Positions 1 through 6,340 of a stretch of DNA of 10,973 nucleotides are shown piece by piece; the first letter of the stretch is position 1, and every line of letters starts with the position of its first letter. The DNA is from ZC4RG29 sp036273935. Its GTDB lineage: Bacteria > Bacteroidota > Bacteroidia > Cytophagales > Cyclobacteriaceae. The position numbers were made by a program, and so were the translations under genes. The notes under the pieces were generated by a model. That model did no database searches. It had not been told where the DNA came from and was given only the letters and a program-made list of their open reading frames with translations. Location: positions 1-10,973 of the forward strand of contig DASUGQ010000483.1 of NCBI GenBank assembly GCA_036273935.1. Reading direction: 5' to 3'.

Positions 1-326
1 TAAATTTTTTGTCATGTTAGGCTTAGTGTCCGTTTTTCTTAACAAGCGGCACAAATCTACTATTGGAAGTTATTTTTTCAAATTTATTTATGTGTGCGAC
101 CGTTTTTTATTCAGGTCTTTTGCAAACAAATCCTACATGACGTTAACCTCTCCATAATACTGATTGAGTTTTCAGGAGAGCAATCGATAGTGAAATTTTT
201 TCATCCAAAAAAACTCTGGCCAATAACTAAAAAATGAAATGCAGAATTAGTTTAGAATGATTATAAATAATTTCAAAGCTCTATATATATAGAGTCACAA
301 CAGGGCGGCACCTCGAATCAATTCCG
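1..326. other. AT-rich stretch without a supported gene
   Basis: This stretch lies downstream of the DUF2400 gene, which is read toward it. It is rich in A/T runs and holds no reading frame with convincing amino-acid composition. The longest frame from an ATG is a 47-codon one at 14-157, which resembles nothing and has no promoter or ribosome binding site. The only clear structure is a 16-bp perfect palindrome near its right end. No terminator with a GC-rich stem and T-run is visible for the minus-strand gene. Confidence 0.6.
279..294. repeat. 16-bp perfect palindrome, CTCTATATATATAGAG
   Basis: The sequence equals its own reverse complement over all 16 bases, with CTCT/AGAG ends and an alternating TA core. 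It begins 32 bp past the stop codon of the minus-strand DUF2400 gene. It could be a weak hairpin at the transcript end or a protein-binding site. It could also be chance in AT-rich DNA. There is no GC-rich stem, so it is not a good intrinsic terminator. Confidence 0.45.
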
Positions 327-1094
327 CTACACCCATCCTTCCATCACGCCCAGGCCAAACAAAGCAAAATCATACTTGACCGGATCGGCAGGATCGAACG
401 TCCTCAAATTATTGGTTAGTTCAAGCGCGGTGCTCCAATTCGTTTGCCTTGACCGGATGAGCTTTAACTTCCGTGCTACACGGTCGACATGAACGTCACA
501 GGGACAGATTAACTGCGCCGCAGGGATCCGCTTCCAAATGCCAAAGTCCACTCCATTATTGTCATGACGAACCATCCAGCGCAAATACATGCACAAGCGC
601 TTGCATGTCGATTTTCGTTCCGGCGTTGAGATATGTTTGCGTGTTCTGGATGGGTGATCCTCGTAACTGAAGAAAAGTTCATGAAATCGAATCAGGCCGG
701 CTTCAACGGAAGCGCCGTCAGCAAGAAAGGCGTCTTCAAGTGAAGCATTTTTTTTATAGTAGCGGTTAAGAAAGGAAACAAAGTAAAGAAGATCGGTATC
801 GTTAAACGTCCTGTGCTTGAACCCCTGCAAGGCCTTCAAGTCCCTTTCTTTATGATGAAGTATAAATTCGTAGGGAGCATGATCCATGCGCTTCATCAGT
901 TCATTGCATTTGTTAATAATCGTCACCCGCTGACCCCACGCAAGGACAGCAGCAAACAATCCTGCAATTTCTATATCCTGACGCCTTGTAAATAAATGCG
1001 GAATTGAGATCGGATCATTCTTTATAAATCCCGTATGGTTATACAACGCTGCTTTCTGGTCAAGGAACAATTTGATCTCTGTCTTCGTCAACAC
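327..1094 (-). CDS. DUF2400 / TIGR02757 family protein
   Basis: This is a 255-residue protein of the conserved TIGR02757 (DUF2400) family, which is frequent in Bacteroidota. No role is firmly established. Recognisable family blocks are NDPISIPH (residues 26-33), the QDIEIAGLFAAVLAWG block (39-54), a basic helix with paired cysteines around KRLCMYLRWMVR (165-176), CPCDVHVDRVARKL (197-210) and the C-terminal DPVKYDFALFGLG (237-249). The DVHVDRVARKL block recalls the helical DNA-binding part of base-excision glycosylases, but that link is inference. No signal peptide or membrane segment is seen, so it should be cytoplasmic. The start is GTG, directly preceded in frame by TAA, so no upstream extension is possible; the length fits the family. 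It is divergent from the serine hydrolase across about 120 bp. Confidence 0.88.
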   Translation of the reverse strand: MLTKTEIKLFLDQKAALYNHTGFIKNDPISIPHLFTRRQDIEIAGLFAAVLAWGQRVTIINKCNELMKRMDHAPYEFILHHKERDLKALQGFKHRTFNDTDLLYFVSFLNRYYKKNASLEDAFLADGASVEAGLIRFHELFFSYEDHPSRTRKHISTPERKSTCKRLCMYLRWMVRHDNNGVDFGIWKRIPAAQLICPCDVHVDRVARKLKLIRSRQTNWSTALELTNNLRTFDPADPVKYDFALFGLGVMEGWV

Positions 1095-1213
1095 TTACTG
1101 AATCTTAAGGCCCGCAATTTAATGCATAGGGATTAGAGGTCTGCCTGATCTCATCAAACTTGTTTGTATTTTGCAGAGGTTGGTAGCTGCACCATTTATG
1201 TCCCTTGTTAACT

Positions 1214-2590
1214 ATGAAACTTATAAAGAAAATTCCAGTCGTCATTGTGATATTGGCCCTTCTGTATGGAATAAATTATGCCTGGCGGGCACTCCCGATC
1301 ATCTCAGGATATGGTTCCAAAATGCTTTGCTCCTGTGTCATGCTTGCCGGACGACAACCGGATGATGTAATCAAAAATGAATTGGGCCGGTTTCCCCTGA
1401 CGCTAGGATCATTCAGCGCAAATTTCACGGACTCCTCAGCAACGGGTAGCGTCTTTGGGCTGGCCGTCAAAAAAGCAGTTTACAGAAAGGGCCTGGGTTG
1501 CTCATTGATCAATGAAATAAGTGAAGATGAATTTCGTCATCAGCATTTCACAATAGCGGTTCCTCCACCCGTGAACACGGACACCATACCCTGGCCATTG
1601 GGGGACAAGCTTTCTGATTCCCTTCCCACCCATATCGACTTTGAAAAACTCGACGCCGTGATTCAGGACGCTTTTCATGAACCAGGCCCTGAAAAACTCC
1701 GCCGGACAAGAAGCATCGTCGTTGTATACAACGGCCAGATTGTTGCCGAAAAATATGCTGGAGGGTTTGATAGAAAATCACGGCAGATCGGCTGGTCGAT
1801 GACCAAAAGTATAACCAATGCTCTGGTAGGTATACTGGTACGCCAGGGCAAACTTGAAATCAATGAACGGGCACCCATTGACGCATGGAAAAATGATGAC
1901 CGAAATAAAATTACCGTTAATCATTTGCTCCATGCCAGCAGTGGATTGGCGTGGGTGGAAAACTATGGTGCACCAAGCGATGCAACCAATATGCTTTTCA
2001 AGAAAAAAGATATGGGCCTATTTGCTGCCGGGCATCGTGCTGTCTACGAACCGGAAACGAGGTTTCAGTACTCGAGTGGCACCACCAATATTTTGTCATG
2101 GATCATACGACAGAAAGTGGGCAATTCAATGTATCATCGTTTTCCATCGCAGGAACTGTTTTACAAAATTGGAGTGTATAGCGCTGTAATGGAACCGGAT
2201 GCTGGTGGAACTTTCGTGGGATCCTCGTATTCATTTGCAACGGCAAGAGATTGGGCCCGGTTCGGTCTGTTCTATCTCAATGATGGCGTATCCAACGGCG
2301 AAAGGATTTTGCCGGAAGAATGGGTTAAATATACCGTCACTCCGGCACCAGCGGCTCCGAAGGGAGAGTATGGCGCCCAATTCTGGTTGAACGCGGGCGC
2401 CCCTGGGAACAATATCAACCGATATTATCCGGATGCACCCACTGACCTCTACCTTGCTGAAGGATATGAAGGTCAAAATGTTTTTATCATTCCATCGAAA
2501 AAACTGGTCATTGTAAAACTGAGTCTGTCACAGGGGGACTATCTGGACGACAACAAGTTTCTTGCAGACATTGTTAAGGCTTTTCCTTAG
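1214..2590 (+). CDS. Membrane-anchored serine hydrolase, class C beta-lactamase fold
   Basis: The product has 458 residues from the ATG at 1214; a TTG three codons earlier is possible but less likely. Residues 7-24 form a hydrophobic N-terminal anchor after a KLIKK basic start, putting the catalytic domain in the periplasm. A CSCVMLAGR segment (39-47) is typical of a group of anchored serine hydrolases related to 6-aminohexanoate-dimer hydrolase (NylB). The beta-lactamase-fold domain spans about 160-455. Its nucleophile motif is SMTK (S195, K198), the tyrosine motif is YSS (Y286), and the third motif position is probably EGYEGQ (416-421) in place of the KTG or HxG seen in other families. The family includes esterases, peptidases and amide hydrolases, so the substrate cannot be named. 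No Shine-Dalgarno sequence is seen. The gene's last 17 bp overlap the end of the opposite-strand propeller gene. Confidence 0.88.
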   Translation: MKLIKKIPVVIVILALLYGINYAWRALPIISGYGSKMLCSCVMLAGRQPDDVIKNELGRFPLTLGSFSANFTDSSATGSVFGLAVKKAVYRKGLGCSLINEISEDEFRHQHFTIAVPPPVNTDTIPWPLGDKLSDSLPTHIDFEKLDAVIQDAFHEPGPEKLRRTRSIVVVYNGQIVAEKYAGGFDRKSRQIGWSMTKSITNALVGILVRQGKLEINERAPIDAWKNDDRNKITVNHLLHASSGLAWVENYGAPSDATNMLFKKKDMGLFAAGHRAVYEPETRFQYSSGTTNILSWIIRQKVGNSMYHRFPSQELFYKIGVYSAVMEPDAGGTFVGSSYSFATARDWARFGLFYLNDGVSNGERILPEEWVKYTVTPAPAAPKGEYGAQFWLNAGAPGNNINRYYPDAPTDLYLAEGYEGQNVFIIPSKKLVIVKLSLSQGDYLDDNKFLADIVKAFP

Positions 2591-3842
2591 CCGAAGGTTT
2601 TATCAGGTCATCACGCCTGATCACTGCGGTCCGGGTGGCAACATTACCATTGATAATGCATGTCCACACGGGAACGATGACTCCCTGATGGGCATCTATG
2701 CTGATGTAGGTTCCCATATTCCTGCCGGTAATGGGAATAAAAGGCTCCTCTGAAATTTTAACGTTCTTGAACGAAACGCCATTGTCGTTGGAGAAGGCCA
2801 GGTAGACATCTGTCTGTTCATCGTTATAATTACGGCGATCGTAAAACGCGACATAAATATTTCCATCCGACTGATCGACAGCCATGGCAGGCATATATTG
2901 GTGTTTATTCTTGCCATCGTCATTCACCCGCAGAGCTGTACTCCAATTATCCCCATAATTAACCGAGCGAAGAAACCAGATGTCTGTGTCGTCCGTGCCG
3001 TTTCGCTGGTCGGCCCACGATAAATACAGCGCTCCCGCAAATCTCCCGGTGCTGTTATCAATTGAAAATTCAGGCAAGCCCTCTACTCTGCCTGAACCGG
3101 GTACCTGATACAACCATCCCCCCGGCTGGTCGGCGACATGAATGTCATTGGATAGCCAGGTCGTTCCTTTGTTAAACGAACGGTCAATATAAAACGCCTG
3201 GTTCATGGCCCACGCAACAAACATCATTTCCTTGGCATTGATGCCCGGCATGCCACCCTTTACGGTTTGATCCTGGTCCCGGCAATCCCCCGACAGTTGA
3301 TTGACTTGCAGGGCAGCGCTCCACTTCTTTCCCTCCTTCGACTGCGCATGCATGATGTTGCTTTTGTGATCAGGATTCTCACTTCCATATTGATCGTATT
3401 GCGTCCAGGTTAGCATGAACTCGCCCGACTTGTTATAAATGCTGACCCTGGGATCGCGCACGTCCTTGTTTGGTGAGGTTACGGCTCCCATGACCTGCCA
3501 TGTAGCACCTCCGTCACGCGAAGACTGGCATACAATCTTGTCGTACCGCTTGCGCTCCGCATTCAATGAGAGATAAAAGTCAAAGAGATCTCCCTTCCGC
3601 TCCGAGATTAACCGATGTTCAGCACTTCCCTTCAATTCGACGGGACTCCTTTGCCAGGTCTTTCCTTCGTCGGCGGAATAATAAATCGCTTCTGCGCTGG
3701 CGATGACAAGATTTTTAGTGTCCTTTTTGTTGATGGAAACAGTGGGGTTAATCGCCATATCGCCCTCACAGATTATGCTGCTCTTAAACTGTGCCGTGGC
3801 AAACTGAACACTAAAGAAAAGAATAACAAAGGCTGTCTTCAT
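2574..3842 (-). CDS. Secreted Asp-box (BNR-like) beta-propeller, sialidase-like
   Basis: The product is 422 residues from the ATG at 3842. The frame could open 16 codons earlier, but the ATG at 3842 puts a classic Sec signal peptide (MKTAFVILFFSVQFATAQ) at the N-terminus. Six Asp-box or Asp-box-like motifs are visible: SADEGKTW (56-63), SRDGGATW (108-115), SKEGKKW (168-174), SFNKGTTW (222-229), SVNYGDNW (293-300) and SNDNGVSF (351-358). They are spaced as expected for blades of a six-bladed propeller. Other blocks are WADQRNG (276-282), MAVDQSDGNIYVAFYDRRN (320-338) and INPTVSIN (31-38). Automatic annotation would probably call it an exo-alpha-sialidase, but no N-terminal FRIP-type arginine motif is seen, so a non-catalytic or other glycan-related role is as likely. 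It is extracytoplasmic. The 3' end overlaps the serine hydrolase gene tail to tail by 17 bp. Confidence 0.85.
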   Translation of the reverse strand: MKTAFVILFFSVQFATAQFKSSIICEGDMAINPTVSINKKDTKNLVIASAEAIYYSADEGKTWQRSPVELKGSAEHRLISERKGDLFDFYLSLNAERKRYDKIVCQSSRDGGATWQVMGAVTSPNKDVRDPRVSIYNKSGEFMLTWTQYDQYGSENPDHKSNIMHAQSKEGKKWSAALQVNQLSGDCRDQDQTVKGGMPGINAKEMMFVAWAMNQAFYIDRSFNKGTTWLSNDIHVADQPGGWLYQVPGSGRVEGLPEFSIDNSTGRFAGALYLSWADQRNGTDDTDIWFLRSVNYGDNWSTALRVNDDGKNKHQYMPAMAVDQSDGNIYVAFYDRRNYNDEQTDVYLAFSNDNGVSFKNVKISEEPFIPITGRNMGTYISIDAHQGVIVPVWTCIINGNVATRTAVIRRDDLIKPSAKEKP

Positions 3843-3897
3843 AGAAAATCCGCAAACTGATTTATCGGTTGTTATATTGAACCTATCCAACGTTAAA

Positions 3898-3925
3898 CAA
3901 ATAAAATATTTTCGTAATACAACAA
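3898..3925 (-). promoter_or_regulatory. Candidate Bacteroidota promoter for the propeller gene
   Basis: Read on the minus strand, TTG (3925-3923) is followed after 17 bp by TTTATTTG (3905-3898). This differs by one informative base from the TAnnTTTG -7 element. It would start transcription around 3893 and give a leader of roughly 50 nt. The match is imperfect and the region is AT-rich, so chance is possible. Confidence 0.3.
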
Positions 3926-4000
3926 CATCTTCTGTAACAATTCATCACTAAATGGTGTTTACCACATTAAGCCAGCCTGAAGCGATCACTACGTGATGTG

Positions 4001-4030
4001 TTTGATTTATTGTGCGTTAAAATACGTTAT
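4001..4030 (+). promoter_or_regulatory. Weak promoter-like pair before the 53-codon frame
   Basis: TTTG (4001-4004) is followed after 18 bp by TACGTTAT (4023-4030). This matches four of the six informative bases of TAnnTTTG. A short inverted repeat, ATCAC-TAC-GTGAT (3985-3997), lies immediately upstream and could be an operator. If used, transcription would start almost at the ATG at 4036. The match is weak. Confidence 0.2.
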
Positions 4031-4035
4031 CTGTT

Positions 4036-4197
4036 ATGGAAACAAAAGAAGATCAACCAGGCATGTTAATCCTTTTTGTGAAACAGTGCCTGCTATTTGG
4101 CTCGAAGGATCGGTTATTTCGTTTTTTCGGAATATTTGCGTGGATTGATCTGATGGTGATGGTCTATGCTATCATAAAGATCGTCCATCCCGTGTGA
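4036..4197 (+). CDS. Possible 53-residue membrane peptide, unknown function
   Basis: An ATG-started frame of 53 codons ends in TGA at 4195-4197. I do not recognise it. The N-terminus is charged (METKEDQPG), followed by a moderately hydrophobic stretch (10-21), a basic patch (SKDRLFR, 23-29) and a strongly hydrophobic segment (about 30-50) ending in HPV. This pattern fits a small inner-membrane protein with one or two helices. It stands alone in an otherwise gene-free gap, with only a weak promoter-like signal and no ribosome binding site. The +1 frame stays open past its stop to 4297, so it might be the front part of a frameshifted longer gene. It may equally be chance. Confidence 0.35.
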   Translation: METKEDQPGMLILFVKQCLLFGSKDRLFRFFGIFAWIDLMVMVYAIIKIVHPV

Positions 4198-4435
4198 TCA
4201 AATCGTCGGCAAATACATCAAGTCGTCGGGATATACTACCCAAGGTGTAGAACAACTGGACAATCCATCCCCCAGCCGGGTACCGGCTAATTCTTAATTT
4301 AAGTTTCCTTCCAATCGATCTATCTTACTGATTATCTTCATATTACGGTCAAAAAATATTGACATCACGTTCTTTGGGGCAGAACATGCACTGGTTTTGC
4401 ATAGAGATGATCAAACAACTTAAACATTGATTCAC
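4198..4435. other. Gap before the lipoprotein gene: short repeat, hairpin, open frame
   Basis: No confirmed gene lies here. It contains a 20-bp-period direct repeat, TCGTCGG at 4203-4209 and 4223-4229, and a GC-rich hairpin at 4274-4288. One plus-strand frame is open from 4178 to TAA at 4295-4297 but has no normal start codon. Near the right end, TTTG (4373-4376) and TGGTTTTG (4392-4399) vaguely resemble a Bacteroidota promoter for the lipoprotein gene, with a 15-bp spacer shorter than usual. Confidence 0.4.
4274..4288. repeat. Short GC-rich hairpin, AGCCGG-GTA-CCGGCT
   Basis: Six-base perfect arms enclose a 3-nt loop. The DNA after it (AATTCTTAATTT) is AT-rich but has no T-run directly at the stem, so it is at best a poor intrinsic terminator. 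It may end transcription from the small frame upstream, or it may be an operator-like site. Confidence 0.3.
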
Positions 4436-5185
4436 ATGATAAAGAAATTCTTACTCGGCTTGTCCATTGCCGGTGTGCTTTGGGGATGCGACAACGGTGA
4501 AAAAGAAAAGCTTCGCGCTGAGGTTGACTCCTTACGCACAGAACTCCAGACAAGCCAGGAAATGGCGCAATCGCTTAATGAAGTAGGCTCACTGCTCGAC
4601 TCCATCGACGCCAGCCGTCAATTGCTGCGCACCGAGGTGGTAGAAGGAACCAGCTACAAAGATTACTCCAGTCGCCTGCAGAATCTGAACGATTACATCC
4701 ATGAAACACAAACGAAGATTGAAGATCTTGAAAAATCTTTGAAGACAGCCAAGTCATCTTCATCTGCATACGCGAACAGCATCAAGAAACTTAAAATTGA
4801 TCTGGAAGAAAGAACAAACCAGGTTGCCGCATTGGAACAGGAAGTTGCAAAGATGAGGGAAGAAAATACAACCCTTGCAACTACAGTCTCTCAACGTGAT
4901 TCATCCATCGTAGTGAAGGATGAGATGATCCAGATGAGAGAAAAAGACGTTGCTTCGCTTGAATCGAAGGTTGAAGAAATCAACACGGCAAACAAGTTAA
5001 GCCAGGCTGACCTTTATTTCGCTCAGGCTCAAGCTTTGGAAACAGCAGCTGACCGTACCAAACTTGCTCCTAAGAAGAAAAAAGAAACACAACGTGAGGC
5101 GTTGGAACTCTACAAAATGTCACTCTCTTTAGGTAAAGAAGAGGCACAACAAAAAATTGATGAACTGACGAAAGTCCTTTCTTAA
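4436..5185 (+). CDS. Coiled-coil lipoprotein, unknown function
   Basis: The product has 249 residues from the ATG at 4436; a TTG three codons earlier gives a worse signal peptide. The N-terminus MIKKFLLGLSIAGVLWGC is a type II signal with a lipobox ending at C18, so the mature protein should be lipid-anchored. Residues about 20-60 and 80-185 are charged heptad-like helix rich in E, K, L and Q (such as DLEERTNQVAALEQEVAKM, 122-140), which predicts a long coiled coil. A C-terminal part (about 186-249) forms two or three helices split by a KKKK patch (213-216), somewhat like a single TPR hairpin. I know no function for this type; a scaffold or spacer in the envelope is a guess. It appears monocistronic, because a strong terminator follows within 30 bp. 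Confidence 0.82.
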   Translation: MIKKFLLGLSIAGVLWGCDNGEKEKLRAEVDSLRTELQTSQEMAQSLNEVGSLLDSIDASRQLLRTEVVEGTSYKDYSSRLQNLNDYIHETQTKIEDLEKSLKTAKSSSSAYANSIKKLKIDLEERTNQVAALEQEVAKMREENTTLATTVSQRDSSIVVKDEMIQMREKDVASLESKVEEINTANKLSQADLYFAQAQALETAADRTKLAPKKKKETQREALELYKMSLSLGKEEAQQKIDELTKVLS

Positions 5186-5212
5186 TATATAAGTCTTACC
5201 TGTAGCAAAAAG

Positions 5213-5243
5213 GCCGGGCCCGATTCAGGGTCTGGCTTTTTTT
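5213..5243 (+). terminator. Rho-independent terminator after the lipoprotein gene
   Basis: The stem GCCGGGCCC (5213-5221) pairs with GGGTCTGGC (5228-5236) over nine base pairs, including two G-U pairs, around a 6-nt loop. Seven T residues (5237-5243) follow, and an A-run precedes the stem. It begins 27 bp after the lipoprotein stop codon and separates that gene from the WYL regulator. Confidence 0.88.
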
Positions 5244-5270
5244 CTGCCCGACCTATCGCTATACTTCCTT

Positions 5271-5298
5271 TTTGCTTCACGCTTTTAGCGTAGTTTTG
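5271..5298 (+). promoter_or_regulatory. Bacteroidota-type promoter of the WYL regulator gene
   Basis: TAGTTTTG (5291-5298) matches the TAnnTTTG -7 consensus exactly. TTTG (5271-5274) lies 16 bp upstream as the -33 element, about one base closer than the usual range. Only six bases separate the -7 element from the ATG at 5305. Transcription should therefore begin at or within a few bases of the start codon, giving a leaderless or nearly leaderless mRNA. Confidence 0.6.
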
Positions 5299-5304
5299 TA
5301 ATTC

Positions 5305-6204
5305 ATGATCGCACAGGCAAAAATATTAAGGGTATTTCAACTGATCGGATTACTGAAAGGAGGCGGCAGAACCGTTGGTCAACTGGCCAGTCACCTGAAA
5401 ACCACTGACCGCACCATTTACCGTTACTTTAAATTATTGGAGCAACTGGGATTTATCATTGACCAGGATTTTAATGGCCGCTATTTCATTCACAGAGATG
5501 AAGTGGAAACTCCGGAAGATCAGTTCACATTGGAGGAAGTGAATAACCTTCGAAAACTTATACAAAACAGCAATGGAAAATTACCCTTGCAGGATTCTAT
5601 TCTCAGGAAGCTGGCCTTTCACTCTGAGGTACGCGACCTGCCGGGTCAATTTTTGAAAATGAGAACGGCCAAATTGTTCCGCCTGTTGAGCGAGGCAATG
5701 GAAAATAAAAAACAGGTCATTCTTGAAAACTATCATTCTGCCAACAGCCAGCAAATCACAGACAGGCAGGTTGAACCCTTCCAGTTCGGCGAAGGCTTTC
5801 AATCAGTGCTGGCGCTGGACATCAAGGATAAACAGAATAAATTTTTTAAACTCGAACGCATTGGAGAAGTCGTGATAACCGAGAAAAAATTCAAATATGA
5901 AAAGCTACATGAGCGTACCCTCACCGACAGCTTTGGCGTCAGCGGAAGAAAGGAAGTGTGGGTAACCCTTCGGTTAAGCATGAGGGCCTACGTTTTGCTG
6001 CGTGAAGAATTTCCATTGGCCGCACGATATGTCGAAAAAGAACGCGACGAACCAAAATCATATATCTTCAACGGACCAGTACTAAGCTTTAAAGGCGTTG
6101 GCCGTTTCGTTCTGGGGCTGGCCGATGAGATTACTATCATTAACCCGGCCGAACTAAAAAACTATGTAAAGGAAAAATTAAAAGGACAGAAACTGATTTC
6201 ATAA
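5305..6204 (+). CDS. WYL-domain transcriptional regulator with N-terminal HTH
   Basis: This is a 299-residue cytoplasmic DNA-binding regulator of the YafY/WYL type. The N-terminal winged helix-turn-helix (about 5-62) contains the recognition-helix segment TTDRTIYRYFKLLEQLG (33-49). A linker helix region follows (75-130). The WYL ligand-sensing domain (about 130-195) ends in the family motif FKLERIGEV (181-189). The C-terminal WCX-like extension runs from about 216 to 295. The WYL triplet itself is not kept: the equivalent place reads GEGFQSVLALD (162-172). WYL domains are known to sense nucleotides, nucleic acids or other small ligands; which one here cannot be told. It follows a terminator and has its own promoter, so it is probably monocistronic. 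It converges on the molybdenum hydroxylase operon, which does not by itself show that it controls that operon. Confidence 0.87.
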   Translation: MIAQAKILRVFQLIGLLKGGGRTVGQLASHLKTTDRTIYRYFKLLEQLGFIIDQDFNGRYFIHRDEVETPEDQFTLEEVNNLRKLIQNSNGKLPLQDSILRKLAFHSEVRDLPGQFLKMRTAKLFRLLSEAMENKKQVILENYHSANSQQITDRQVEPFQFGEGFQSVLALDIKDKQNKFFKLERIGEVVITEKKFKYEKLHERTLTDSFGVSGRKEVWVTLRLSMRAYVLLREEFPLAARYVEKERDEPKSYIFNGPVLSFKGVGRFVLGLADEITIINPAELKNYVKEKLKGQKLIS

Positions 6205-6226
6205 TCCTCCGCGAGGGTAGAGCAGG

Positions 6227-6340
6227 TTACAACAATCCCCTCAGCGAGTCAATTGTTTCAATCACCCCCGGCCACGCCTTCTTAATTACATTATGCGAAC
6301 GCAGACTGACGATCAGAGCGCCTTCAAATCTTCGTTCCAA
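6227..6340 (-). other. Short coding-like frame after the molybdenum enzyme gene
   Basis: On the minus strand a frame of 37 codons runs from a TTG at 6340 to TAA at 6227-6229. It overlaps the last 17 bases of the large-subunit gene in another frame. The translation has protein-like composition (ERRFEGALIV at residues 2-11, GVIETIDSLRGLL at 25-37), but I do not recognise it. It could be a translationally coupled small peptide, the tail of a decayed downstream gene, or chance. No ATG is available, because an in-frame stop lies just upstream of the TTG. Confidence 0.25.

Noticed and set aside
14..157. 47-codon plus-strand frame starting with ATG
   Set aside because: It is rich in F, K and S, as random AT-rich DNA gives. 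It has no promoter or ribosome binding site and no recognisable motif.
1854..2189. 111-codon plus-strand frame inside the serine hydrolase gene
   Set aside because: It lies wholly within a well-supported gene in another frame and shows no protein-like pattern, so it is a shadow.
3843..3890. Sixteen-codon N-terminal extension of the propeller protein
   Set aside because: It would bury the clear Sec signal peptide that starts at the ATG at 3842.
4358..4386. TTGACA near 4359 as a sigma-70-like -35 box for the lipoprotein gene
   Set aside because: The sequence 17 bp downstream is GAACAT, not a -10 box, and Bacteroidota use different promoter elements.
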